Shown here in pieces: positions 21,407 to 32,290 of a stretch of DNA of 64,000 nucleotides. The notes under the pieces are model-generated. The model saw nothing but the letters and a program-made list of their open reading frames with translations. It made no database searches and was not told the origin of the DNA. Position numbers and translations under genes: made by a program. Position 1 is the first letter of the stretch. Every line of letters begins with the position of its first letter. Origin of the DNA: Plicaturopsis crispa FD-325 SS-3. Its lineage: Eukaryota > Basidiomycota > Agaricomycetes > Amylocorticiales > Amylocorticiaceae. The stretch spans positions 980,893-1,044,892 of the forward strand of contig KN832555.1 of NCBI GenBank assembly GCA_000827205.1, in the 5' to 3' direction.

Positions 21407-22453
21407 CTAAGCGCGGAAACGCCAGCTGGTGGCGGAGGCGACAGGTGCGAAGCGGGCGGCAGGCGCCTTGGGGGCGACAGGCTTGGGGGCGGCAGGCTTA
21501 GCCTTGGCACCGAGCATGACACCGCCGGTGAGGACAGTGGTCTTGCCGCCGTCATAAGGAGTCACCACGTTCTTCGAGGTGTCAACGAAGACGCGCGCCT
21601 GGCGAGCACGCTCCCGGCGCGAGAGCTTCGGCTCCTCGGCCGCCTCAAGGGGCTTGGTGGACGAAGCCGGCGACGAGGCGAAGGAGGAGATGGAGGTCAT
21701 GGACTCGCCCTCAGACGCGAACGAGTACATCGAGAAGTTGTTGTCGGACGCGGAGCTGGTGCGCGAGTGGCCGGAAGTGACGGATGCGGGAGAGTCCGAC
21801 CGTGCAAAGGTGGGCATCTGGTCGAAGGTGGGCGTCATGTAAGTCGGCGCGCTGACCTCGTCGGCGATCATGGCGAAGATCTCATCATCCTCCTGCTTGT
21901 CCTCCTCAATCATCTGCTGCGCGAGCGTCTTGCTCTCCTGGGCCTTGAGCGCAGCACGAGCCTCCGTCTGAGCCTTCAGCTTGCGCTGGATGGTGGCCTC
22001 ACGGAGTTCGGCGATGGCTGCGGAAGCCTTCGCTGACGAGGCAGCAGGAGCGGGCGCGCTGGACCAGATGCTGGTGAGCTGAGCACCAGAGTTCTTCTTG
22101 CCGTAGCGGACGGCAACGGAGCCCGGGTCGACAAAGAGGTCGAACTCCCGGTTGCCGAGGAGGGCGACCCAATCGAACCACTGCACACCAGCGGCGAGGC
22201 AGGCGGCGTAGATGGCGCGAGGGGGAAGGCAGCTGGGCGAGAGGGTGAGGCAGCGACGGCCGGAGCCACGAGTGGGCTCGTTAAGGACCCAGGAGTTCGC
22301 AAAGAGGGCCACAAGGTTAGCCTCAAGGACGAGCTGCAGCTTGATGATGGTGGTGGCGGAGTAAGAAAGGATGAGAGGCCGGGTAAGGAAGGCGATCGCG
22401 TGTGCGACGGAGATGGAGAGGCTCATGGAGGCGGTCATGGTGGAGGCAGACAT
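21407..22453 (-). CDS. BTG/Tob (anti-proliferative) family protein
   Basis: A single 348-codon frame starts at the ATG 22451-22453. Residues 10-135 form a BTG domain: AHAIAFLTRPLILSYSATTI, then GSGRRCLTLSPSCLPPRAIY, AACLAAGVQWFDWVALLGNR and EFDLFVDPGSVAVRYGKKNS. The GSGxRC and VDPGxVxVRxG motifs are family hallmarks. In animals BTG/Tob proteins bind the Caf1 deadenylase of the CCR4-NOT complex and slow growth; a link to mRNA decay here follows from that family knowledge. A helical segment (IAELREATIQRKLKAQTEAR) and a Ser/Ala/Pro-rich disordered tail follow, with a basic RRERARQAR patch. The gene has a 5'-UTR intron and a TATA box upstream. Confidence 0.88.
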   Translation of the reverse strand: MSASTMTASMSLSISVAHAIAFLTRPLILSYSATTIIKLQLVLEANLVALFANSWVLNEPTRGSGRRCLTLSPSCLPPRAIYAACLAAGVQWFDWVALLGNREFDLFVDPGSVAVRYGKKNSGAQLTSIWSSAPAPAASSAKASAAIAELREATIQRKLKAQTEARAALKAQESKTLAQQMIEEDKQEDDEIFAMIADEVSAPTYMTPTFDQMPTFARSDSPASVTSGHSRTSSASDNNFSMYSFASEGESMTSISSFASSPASSTKPLEAAEEPKLSRRERARQARVFVDTSKNVVTPYDGGKTTVLTGGVMLGAKAKPAAPKPVAPKAPAARFAPVASATSWRFRA

Positions 22454-22647
22454 TGGGATTGAGTGAAGTGCGAGAGGTTGAAGTGTTTGGAGTGGTTTTG
22501 GTGAATCGACCTGCGATAGCGTGTTGGATATATGGATACGCGGAGAGAGGCTTGACGACGACGTGAATGAGATAGCGAAGATATGCGAAGAGTTGGATAT
22601 AGCAAGGGCCGAATGTGTAGCGAGGGATGTGGTGGGTGAGATGAAGG

Positions 22648-22797
22648 TGTCTGAAGAAACAGGAGCCCGTCAGCCGTCTTAAATACTGGTATTTTAATCG
22701 AGACCACATACCTAATGAACTATAGGAACGGAACGCGGAAATAGGCGGAAGCAAATTAGTGAATGTTCTCAATGATATAGCCATTGAAAGACATACC
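22648..22797 (-). other. Likely 5'-UTR intron of the BTG/Tob gene
   Basis: On the minus strand TTCGTTTCAG is followed by a good donor (GTATGTCTT) near 22797. A pyrimidine-rich acceptor (TTTCTTCAG) lies near 22648. The ATG comes about 195 bases later. The interval is longer than local coding introns; borders are by eye. Confidence 0.5.
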
Positions 22798-22890
22798 TGA
22801 AACGAAGACTTGAAGCTGAAGAGAGGAGTGGATGTAGGAGAGGTGTGTAGACCTTGGGTAACGAAAGTGAAGGAGCGCACCTGGGCAGTC

Positions 22891-22896
22891 TTTATA
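22891..22896 (-). promoter_or_regulatory. TATA box of the BTG/Tob gene
   Basis: The minus strand reads GGGTATAAAGACT. With the proposed 5'-UTR intron the transcription start would fall near 22860. Confidence 0.5.
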
Positions 22897-24171
22897 CCCA
22901 ACCCGGGCGCAGTTAACGGACAATGAGCCACGCCTTGCGCTTCATTACGCCGTTCAGAGGAAAAAAGAGATTTTTTTGTTGTCCTTCGCCTAACGATGGC
23001 GGTCGGAAGAGTCGAACAAAGAGCGCATGCCCTTTGCAGGTCCGTCTTCGATTACGTAACACTGCCACCAAACGCCTATTGTCTTTCGCTGCCTCTTTCA
23101 GCACAAGGCACCTGCCGTACATTGTCCCCTTTCCGCTCGACAACGCTGCACCGCGCCTGCCCGACTCCTTCTCTCAGGGCTCGGTTTCCTTATCCTGCTA
23201 GACTCTACCGGACTCACCCAGGCTTTCACAATAAACGATTGGCTTCGACGTTTCAAGTCGTATGGACCGTGTATGCGACAATTCCGCCGCTTAATCCTCC
23301 GCAATGTATCGTTACGTTCTGGAATACACGCCGCTCCTTGGTCTTTTGTGAGCGTTGGCAGCTTGAGGCCAACTGACCTGCGCACTAAGCTCTCACCCGC
23401 GGACTGATCTACATTTGGTCCTGGGCGCTCACTTCGGCGGGCAACAGAGTGTCCGCCTCTCCCTGCGGCTTATTATCTGCTCTACGTATCCGGGGAAGTG
23501 CTGTGCAAAGTTATGTGTGTATTGTATGCCTTCACCGTTCTCCGGTCTTTCTAAATCTAGCAGACATAGTATTCTCGTCGGGCTATGCTGCTCAGACGAC
23601 CTCACGGCGCTTGTGCTGTGACATGCCGAAGTTCTCTCGCCTTGTATTCTTGGCTCTTTGCATTCCACAACAAGCGAGGACACCGAGGTAAACCATCCAT
23701 GTACTTATTGCTTTCCCCTGGACCTGTAGGACGCATGACATGTACTTCCATTGCGCATCAGGGATGTCAAATTCTATTCCTTGGCCCCGAGGATTTCTCA
23801 AGTTCTATGCACCGTAAGAGAGCTCGCCACTGGTAAGGCATATGCAAAAGTGCATCATGCTCAAATGTCTGCTCTGTAAGTACTGCGATCCCACCCGTGT
23901 GCCATCAGAGGCGGTGGGTGAGGGCCAGATTGGAGGGAATAGGGGCTGTATCCTGAATGGGTGCACCCACGTGGGTACTGAACGGAACCGAGACCGGCAT
24001 TGTCAAGCCGAGTCAGTCATTTCGATCTCCGACCAGCCCAAACTCTAATTTCTCTGGCAAAATCATCACCACCCCCGCCACCGTCGCCGCCGCCGTCGTC
24101 CAGCCCAGCGCTCTCCTACCACCAAAAAAACAGAGTTCAGCACTGTCCTTTAGCAGCTCTCGTATCCCATC

Positions 24172-24620
24172 ATGGTGCGTTCAGAAAAACGAAAATGAGG
24201 GCGAAGAGATAGATGCTAACGGGTGTATGTGCATGCGTGCGACAGACTCTCGCCGTCGATCTCCTCAACCCTTCGCTCGAGCACGAGAAAAAGCAGCACA
24301 AGCTCAAGCGCCTCGTACAGTCGCCCAACTCGTATTTCATGGACGTCAAGTGCCCCGGTGCGTCTGGCTGCCTTTTGAGCGATTCTGATCAGTATGCTCA
24401 TGTGCGCGGATATCTCGATAGGCTGCTTCGCGATTACGACTGTGTTCTCGCACGCGCAGACCGTCGTTCTTTGTGGCTCATGCGCGAGTGTTCTGTGCCA
24501 GCCCACCGGTGGTAGGGCACGGCTTACCGAGGGTGCGTTTCATCTTCATGTCTTGGTACCGTATATCTGTATTCATCTCTGCTCGTCTCTCCAGGCTGCT
24601 CTTTCCGCAGAAAGAACTAG
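24172..24620 (+). CDS. RPS27: 40S ribosomal protein eS27
   Basis: eS27 is a small zinc-binding protein of the 40S subunit. Four exons were traced exactly: 24172-24174 (the ATG alone), 24246-24357, 24422-24532 and 24595-24620. The product reads [76 protein letters not shown] and CSFRRKN, then stop TAG. The CPGC and CGSC pairs form the zinc finger. Length is 83 residues, as usual for the family. The intron directly after the start codon is common in ribosomal protein genes. The gene looks intact, and its 3' end converges on the thioesterase gene. Confidence 0.96.
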
Positions 24621-25082
24621 GCAATATACACGCTTTTGCTCTTCTCGTACACTCGCATATCTACGCATCAGCACATCATAAGCCCTCGCCTCGTCCCTCT
24701 GCTGCTTTGGATCGATTATTTCCTTTCCTTCTCCACTTCCCGTTGGCCAGGTCAGAGCGGGAGGAATGACCGACGACGCCGACGTCCCAGCACAAGCCCC
24801 ATGTCTCCATGTATTCCCAATGCAACCTCTAAAAATCTGAATGTATGGGATAATCACAATACCGTGGGTGCGAATGAGCGTATGAGGCGATCCGCAGTCA
24901 GAGTCAGACGCCTCCGCATGACATCGACGGCAAGCAGTTCTGCTACTCCGTCAAGCTCATTGTTGTGCGCCTCATGAGATTTCCGAGTGGGCAGCCAGCA
25001 TATCCGTCTAAATTATTAAAATGCTGTATACATAGACCCCACATCCGACCTTCCACTACCGATAAACAAATAAATGCACAGC
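24621..25082. other. Convergent 3' flanks of eS27 and the thioesterase
   Basis: No separate gene is supported. A plus-strand open segment that continues to 25153 is the antisense image of the last thioesterase exon. One intron-like segment (about 24.85-24.90 kb) is visible but no coherent protein emerges. Confidence 0.5.
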
Positions 25083-26485
25083 TCAAAGCTTTGCAGCTGG
25101 TGGCTCCTTGGGCCCACGTATACCTGCGCGAACAACTCCCTCCTGTGTGGTAATCGCGACAAGATCACCTGTACGGGTATAGACCTGTCGTGCGTATATA
25201 GACGTCAGTACAATATTGCTTAGCTGCATGGAGTCTAGACATACCCGACCGTGCACGACTCCGCGTCCGGACCCAGCACGGGGGGAGACGATCTATGCAG
25301 TCAGAAAGAGATGAGCACAACATTTGCAAAAGGTGAGCGAAACGCCCGTGCGTACGTGGTATAGTATCCAATCTCCGCAGTCGAAATCGTCCCTAGAACA
25401 TAATCACATATTAGGGCAGGTTGAGAGACGGAAAGACAATACGCGTACTTGTAAAACCAGATAGAGTGGTCTAAAGTCGACTAGATTACAAGATTAGCAT
25501 CGGTTCGACAACGAGGAGATGGGAAGAGCGTACGTTCATGGACTGGTATTCCGGGCCTACCCCATATCTTTTCAATCCTAGCGCCTTAGCAGAAACGGAA
25601 ATACTGCGACACGGATGTGTGAGTGACTCAGACTGAGATGCCAAAAAGAGGAACATACAAGTATAGGTCCGACAGGTAAGACAAGATACACTGACCAGAT
25701 CATTTAGCACTGGGCAGTATATAGGGGAGAGCATGGAGTACATACCTTTTGAAATGCCGGCTCGTATTTTGGAATGTCCCGCGCCCGCATCCAATACATG
25801 AACGACAACTTGCCCTCTTTATCAGGCGCGTACTCTTTCGCAACCTTGACAGCGATAGGGCTAGTCGTCCTCTCCCGCGAGAACTCCTCGAAGATGCTCT
25901 TTAAGCGCGCGTCCAGCCCCTCCTTCAGCGCGCGGCGGGCATACACGACCTCCTCGAGCTCACACTCCTCCGGCTGGGGGATGCCCGCCGGCATGGCCCA
26001 CTGCGTGCTCGGCTGCCACGGCTCGGGCTTGTGGAACGAGCACATGAGGATGAAGATGACCTTGCCAGACTGGACGGCCTTGACGGAGCGCGTCGTGTAG
26101 GAGCGGCCCTCGCGTAGACGCTCGACGTAGTAGACGATGGGGACTGCTGGGGAGCCGCTGAGGAGGAAGTAGCACTTCGGGAATACGCGTATCAGTGGTC
26201 GCTCTGCGATACGGGAGGAGTCAGACGCACATGGACGGACTTCATTACACGGTGTCAGTGGCGCCCTCAACACGAAGAACTTCGGGCACTCACATGCAAG
26301 CCATATTGTGGACTGACGGACTTGGTAGCCGACACAAGCGCCTGCGAGATGACCTGACCACCAAAGACGCCCCGAGATCGAACGGGCAACCAGAGGGATT
26401 TGGAACGGTACAGGTTGGTTTCAAGCTGCTCGACGTCGAGTGCTGCAGAAATGTGGTGGTGCTCTTCTGAGTTCTCCTCGGCCAT
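25083..26485 (-). CDS. TES1: Acyl-CoA thioesterase II (TesB type), probably peroxisomal
   Basis: The enzyme hydrolyses acyl-CoA to free fatty acid and CoA. The ATG at 26483-26485 opens MAEENSEEHHHISAALDVEQ; the first hotdog half has RGVFGGQVISQALVSATKSV. Splicing LH to CYFLLSGSPAVPIVYYVERL gives the family's next block, followed by REGRSYTTRSVKAVQ and FILMCSFHKPEP. The second half gives CILSYLSDLY, GVGPEYQSMN, STLDHSIWFYK (the catalytic Asp), DDFDCGDWILYH, SPRAGSGRGVVHGR and VYTRTGDLVAITTQEGVVRA (the active-site Gln). It ends GPKEPPAAKL at the stop 25083-25085. The terminal AKL is a peroxisomal PTS1 signal, fitting a role in fatty-acid oxidation. About seven introns are inferred; one exon is only about 32 nt. 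Length is about 330 residues, as expected. Confidence 0.92.
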
Positions 26486-26797
26486 CGTGTTATTGGGAAA
26501 CGGGTGCGGGCGACGTTGACGCGCCGAGTCTTTATGTGCAGGCGGTTGCTGGATGACGATACATACAACGCGTAAAGTCGCTGCCCGTGTATGCCGACGT
26601 TAGACAGGACTTTGAGGATTTTGGGAGAGTCGCCTGTGATAAATGAGCAGGTATAGGTTGAGGATACCGAGGCGCGCTCGCATCCGGAATGAAAGGTTCC
26701 CGGTAAACCTCCGACGCGACGATTCCGGTCTGACTTACGAACTCGTTCTTACTGGTCTCCCCATTTTCAAAAAAAATATTGAACGAATAACATATAG
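26486..26797. other. Short intergenic gap
   Basis: The gap holds the thioesterase upstream region and the RAD14 3' flank. An A-run near 26.77 kb lies close to the RAD14 stop. No other feature is seen. Confidence 0.5.
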
Positions 26798-27945
26798 TCA
26801 AAGCTCCTCGACCTCTATCGTAAACCCACATTCGTGACAGACCTGCGCGCCGTTTTCGACTTGCCCAAAGACGTGTTTGTGCTCCTCGTCCTTCCGCCGC
26901 TGCCAGACACCCTCCCGCGTCTTCCGTCTCAGGTCCCTTAGGCCCTGCTCGAATTTGCGGTTCTTCTTCTTCCGCTTTTCCGCCATGCGCTTCTCGTACT
27001 CGGCGTCAAGGGCCTCGGGAGATCCCCATTTCTTCCATGCGAACTCCTCCACTTGGAGGCGCAGGAAAAGCATCATGTTTGCAAAGGTGGACGCGTGCGG
27101 GTTGGCTTTAAGTAGATGGGGTAACAGCTCGGTGTCCCGAAGTTCGGCTGAAGGGAATAGTTAGACGGTTGGCGGTATATGTTGGGATGCGACTTACGAT
27201 CAGTCAAGAGATAGTCCTGTATGCAGACCAATTAGTATCCGCAGCTACATCCAACCATGTATCGACGTACCTCTTTACATTCGGTCTTAGTCAGTAAACT
27301 ATACTTCTCCGGCTTTTCGTTCTTGCATTTGTTACACACGATGCACCCGAAAACCTTCTTGTACATCGCGTCGATATCCATCGACTGGCATTCCTTGCAT
27401 TTAGGATTTAGCGCCGGGTCCAGGAACATCGCTACACACAGCCGTCAGTACGTACTCTCTAGTAATTGAAGGCGATCCCAAGCGACTTACGTGGTTGTAG
27501 GTTCTGTTGTGCCCTCTGCATCTCTCGCTGCTTCTCCTTCCGCACACGCTCCTCGTCGACCTCTTTCCCCTCCTCCACCAAGAATCCTCCCTTCGAGTTG
27601 ACCATCTTAGATAAGTCATAGTCATAATAGTTCCCCAGCCGCGAGTCGCGCTTCAGCTTTGCCGGTGCGGTAGGGGATTTGGAGGTGGCGGGGACGACGC
27701 CCAGCGGACGCTTGTTATTGGCATTCACCGACGACGAGCTGGAGGCCTCCTGCTCGCGCTGGCGCTGCTGTGCCTTTGCTACATAGAGAGAGTATGAAAA
27801 TTGAGAGGTGATACGGTAATATTAGAGCGTGCATACCTTTCATGCGATTGATTTCTACCCGCTTGACCTGCTCAGGGGTCAGCTGGAGGCTAGTAGAGGT
27901 AGACGCCCTCGGAGGCGGCGTTGTAGGTCTCTCAGTGTCTGCCAT
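26798..27945 (-). CDS. RAD14: DNA repair protein RAD14/XPA
   Basis: RAD14/XPA checks damaged DNA and organises the nucleotide-excision repair incision complex. The ATG at 27943-27945 opens MADTERPTTPPPRASTSTSL. Splicing gives VKRVEINRMK, then [117 protein letters not shown] and MLFLRLQVEEFAWKKWGSPE. CKEC and CNKC are the two zinc-finger pairs. The [17 protein letters not shown] block and the AWKKWGS block belong to the DNA-binding domain. The tail has an extra basic helix and a terminal CxxC...CHECGFTIEVEEL element before the stop at 26798-26800. About four introns and 310 residues fit the family. Confidence 0.95.
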
Positions 27946-28288
27946 GAGAGCTGGTATTGTCCTCAGAGGTATATTCGAGAAAGTGTTGTGGTGGTAAAGG
28001 TTCAAGAGGCTCGGGCGGATTGTCGTGACTCTAATTTGCAGACGCGTCTTCGGCTGCGCGTCTCACGAGACCCTCGCTTATTTCCTACGACATGACCCTC
28101 GACTTCATTTTGAATTTCACGAACAAAATGCAAGGAGCGTGGATTGTATTCGAGAGTCCGTGTTTGAACTTGGAAGGTAAGTACAAGGTGAATATATAGG
28201 TACATCGGATCCACCATGCTGGGCGACCCCCGGAGAATAAATCAAAATAAAGTCCAATGAGCCTTAACTTCACCATGCATCTTGCCAT
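27946..28288. other. Intergenic gap
   Basis: The stretch lies between the RAD14 start and the 3' end of the first NBR1-like gene. I see no gene and no clear promoter element. Confidence 0.5.
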
Positions 28289-31200
28289 TTACTCCTCCTC
28301 GGAAGAGTTCTCGTCGTAGAGCAACACGTATTCCATGCCTGCGCGGACGTGCTCCCGCGGCGAGACGACAACATGGGACCTACTGTCCTCCCAAATCGCG
28401 TCGTCTTCGTCGTCGGACGAAGACGGCATGCTGATCACGGAGATCTCAGAACCATCATCGGAGCCCTCGTACGCGGAGGAAGGGTGCGACGGAGCGGTGA
28501 CGGGCGAGGTAGAGGGCGACGCCTGCGCACTTCCTTCCCGAACGGGGCTGGACGAGGCTGACTGCGGCATGATGACTACGGATGAAGCCAGCGAATCTTC
28601 ACCGGAGGAGCCATCGGCTGTGAGGTGGTTGGCTTCAACGACCTTTACACTGAGGCATTGCAAAGATTAGCCATTTTGTCCTCAAGGATGTGTATAGTGT
28701 TACTCACGTCACAAGCAGCGGCTGTCCGAAGAGTTGATCAATCCCGTCATGCAAGCTATACCATCCCCAGTAGGTTCCGGGAGCCTCTGGTGCCTGTAGA
28801 TAAAAAAAAACCCGTCAGCTAGCGCAGATACACTGGCAACTTTCTACGCACCCGCAAGTCCGGTTGTAATATATCGACTTCGGCACCTACTGCGACAGCC
28901 CCTACATGGACATCGGTATGTTTAAAGAAACGTTCGCCTTGCGTCCAGTGCAACTCAGTGGTTTCAGGCCAGGCAATATCACCAGAGTTCCGTACGCGCC
29001 AAGACTTGACAAATTCGGCGCCGACTGGGAGGACAGGCTGCTCCATATCCGTGGTCGTTCCCGCGACGAGAACAGCGCTCAGCGAAGGGACAGACGCAGC
29101 TGCAACTTCTTCACCTGGAACCTTGCTATCGTCGCCGGCTGTGTTAGCGGGCGGCTCGGCACTGATCAAATCGGACAGCATCTGCTTCAAGGTAGGAAAG
29201 CTATGAGTGTTGCTGCGTTGCGCCATCTCGGGCTCGGTTTCAGCAGCCTCGGTGAGCGTGAGTTCCCTGAGGGCCTTGTCGAGCGCCGACGTGCTGTCCT
29301 CAGGTGCTGTGATCGCGGCGGGGATGGGGCTGTCTGTAGTTGTCTCTACTTGCTGAAGAGTCTCGGTCGCACGGCGAGGGTCTGATAGGTCTTGGAACTC
29401 CCGAACGACGCGGTCCCACATGAGGTCGAATGTCATGCTAGGCAACGAGGAAGGAGCGGGCGTGGATTCAGTGGACGGTGCAATGAAGTTGATATCCGAC
29501 GATACTGGCGCTGCTGAGGGAACAGGCTCCTCGATTTCCGGAGCCTTGAGAGTGTCATCGTTACCGAGGACCTCGCCTGCACTGTGACCGACGTCGGCTA
29601 GCGAGGAGACGCTGGAAACATATTCCGGTTCGTACCCCTTGGCGCGGTGCTCCAAGAAGGACGGAACCACAAACCGAGGGCCTACAGGCGACGAGAAATC
29701 GACCAGGGTCTCTCCAGGACCTTCCGGTTCCGACGATTTGGGAATGACGGGGGGCGATGAAGTCGTGATGGGGGCAGCACGAGCACCCTGCGGGCGACGC
29801 TGGACCAAGGGGATGGCAGCGTCTGGGTCACGAAGCTTCAGCATGGGATGCCTCGGGGGATGCACGGGAATGGGGAGGGCCTCGCAGTTCTGGCATAGGT
29901 CGTAGTCGGGGCAGTCTGCGTGCATACACTGAAGGTAACAATTAGATCCTGCTTACGCGTACTGCTTAGTCACAACGTACCTTGTACCGCGAACCGCATA
30001 TCCTCTGGTTACATTCTGTCGAGCGAATTGATCAGCAAAAGACATACAGCTCAGTGCACCTGTACGAATTACCATTGCATGTTGCAAAATGCACCTTGTC
30101 GAGGGACAATAGATTGCGGACCTGGGTGTGAAGAGATGAGATCCCGGCCTGAACGGCAGAAGATTATGACAACATACCAAAAGATCGTCCGCCTTGCGGA
30201 TGATCACAAATCCATGTCCGGGGTGCTGCTCGGACGTTATGCTGCGAGGAAAGTCAATCAATACCTGGTAGCAAATCAAGAATAACTAGTCGCCACATAC
30301 GCAAAGCAAGAAGCACACGTGTCGTAGTCAGGGCAGTTCAAGCATTTCTGCGGGAAAAGTATGTCAGTGGAAGGAACAGCGAAAGAGAGATAATCAACGA
30401 ACATAACGATCACCACGAATGCGGTTACCACACATATCGCACGACGCGTTGTGTGCCACCACGGGCTCCTGCTCCTGCACACTCCTGGCGCGATCGTTCC
30501 TGTTGCTGTTCCCTCCATTTATGCTATCCCTTTCGCCGTCTCCGCTGAACACAGTGTGCACGACGACACGCCCCGGCTCACTGATCTCAAAGAACTCGTG
30601 GAACGCATTGTGTCTCTCCGCACCATCGTCCTCAATGCACGACGTGCACAGATCATAATCCGGGCAGTCGAGACATTTGTGCCGTACACCAACTATAGTG
30701 CGGTCGCAAATATCACAAACGACGCCGTTGTGAACGGCCGGCGCGCTAGTGTGCACCCCGTGAGAGCGGGTTGCTATCGGACTACTAGACCGGCTGCGAT
30801 TGTACGAGCGGCCGCGAGGGCTAACAGAGCGCCTGGGGTGTTCGATGTGAGAGCCACGGCTGAGGCCGTGGTACCTGAATGGTGAGGGCGATCGACTCAG
30901 AGCACCTCTGGCGCTGAAAACCCGACCACGAGTGCATCTGCCGTTAAGCCGGGAATCCTGTTCGTAAGGCATGGAACGAGAACGGGAACGGCGACGGGGA
31001 GACTGGGACCTAGAAGATGAAGTGGAATAGCCGCGGCCACGTCCTGCGGTGCTGATACCCTTGTGCGAAGCGTCCGGCACGAAACCAAGTGGCGCATCGG
31101 TTTGCCCTCGTTGGCTGGATATGATACGCTCGAGGTCCACCTTGAAAGCCTCAAGCACAGACTGCACCTCTGATTTACATTGCGAGGCGTGACAACACTG

Positions 31201-32011
31201 CGGTTGGGGCTGAGAAGCGACAGACTGTGCCGATTGCGTACTTGAGGGCACGGGGTGACCGTGGTTCAACCATGTGCCGGCCGGCATGGGGATGGGTGGA
31301 AGCTGGTGGAACGGCGGCTCCTGCAGACGAGAGACCTGCGGGAACAATGTCGGCAGCGAGGGCAGCGTCGTCGTCTTGGCGGGAGAACGGGGGTACAGAA
31401 CTGGTGGCGGTGGGATACGGAAAGGAGAACCAGATGACGTTATGGGTGCAGAGGGATAGAAGATAGGGGGCGGCGGAATATGACTACGGAAAGTACTCGG
31501 GGGTGTCCCAGCACCGACCGAGGAGTCGCTGACGAGCTGCGGCGTACCAAGACCATGCCCAGGAGTCGCGGTCGACGACGAGTAAGTGTCGAAGAGCGAA
31601 CGCTGGGTCGTAGAATTCGAATCCGAGACTATGGAGGGTACGCTGGGTGCTTTGTGCGGCGTCTCATCGTATACGTCGAACCTCAAGAGTGCGCGAGACC
31701 AGGTACGACCATGGAAAGGTGCTACGCACGCAGCATAGTCTTCTGCAGTGTGAACCTCCCTGCGCAACAGCACGCGGGAAGGCTTGGTTGCGTCCGGCGA
31801 GAATAAAAGCTTCGAGAGGTAGTAGTCCTGGCTTATAGGAAAGACACGATAGAGCTGTGGATGGTGCGCGTTAGCAGGGGCCGCTCTAACGACGATAAGG
31901 AGCTAGCGGGCTCACTTCGTGGCAAAGTTCAGTATATGAAGGAAAGAACGAAGCAGTAGGAAACGAGAACTTGCGAGTCTCGTTTCTGTAGGTTGCTTTG
32001 ACGGTGAACAT
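28289..32011 (-). CDS. NBR1: NBR1-like autophagy receptor: PB1, RS-rich linker, three ZZ fingers, four-tryptophan domain
   Basis: Start ATG is 32009-32011. A PB1 half (MFTVKATYRNETRKFSFPTA) is joined to LYRVFPISQDYYL and LLRREVHTAEDYAACVAPFH. A Pro/Ser-rich linker follows, with a conserved CC...KSEVQSVLEAFKVDLER helix (about 31.1-31.2 kb) and an Arg-Ser-rich tract. The three ZZ fingers are VVCDICDRTIVGVRHKC, SCDMCGNRIRGDRYKC and CNQRICGSRYKC, each followed by CPDYDxC. The NBR1 four-Trp domain comes next: LPVGAEFVKSWRVRNSGDIA, WPETTELHWTQGERFF, APEAPGTYWGWYSLHDG and INQLFGQPLLVTVKVVEAN. The tail ends with WEDSRSHVVV and EYVLLYDENSSEEE at 28289. Such proteins carry cargo to Atg8 membranes; EYVLL next to acids could be an Atg8-interacting motif. 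Length is about 1,100 residues with seven or more introns. Confidence 0.87.
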
Positions 32012-32290
32012 GGTGGTAAAGGAAAGAGAGACGAAGGACTTGGAAATGGCGCTGCGGCTTCGTGATATACCGAGGAAATGACCGCAGCAGCCAGCACGTG
32101 AAGCTTATTTCACTGGGGCGCGACGCGCGTCAAGAACGGCTGCAGAAAAGACACGGAGCAGGTTCCAAGAAGTAGATTATTTGATACATAAAGTAGCCAT
32201 TATCCGCTCACTAAAGCCAAGAAGATAAGTAAGGTATAGACACGGTAAGCACTTGAGTCAAGTCGTGGAAGGTCGCGGATGGCCTCACAG

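Larger units (their letters stand above)
22454..24171. other. Intergenic between BTG/Tob and eS27
   Basis: The left 0.45 kb is the BTG/Tob leader with its intron and TATA box. From 23.0 to 24.0 kb I see only short overlapping frames without conserved content. From about 24.06 to 24.12 kb a pyrimidine-rich tract precedes the eS27 start, typical of a ribosomal protein leader. Confidence 0.5.

Noticed and set aside
24766-25153. Plus-strand gene starting MTDDADVPAQAP and ending LREQLPPVW
   Set aside because: Its 3' half is the exact antisense of the last thioesterase exon, which encodes the conserved TTQEGVV block and AKL end. No coherent spliced protein was found.
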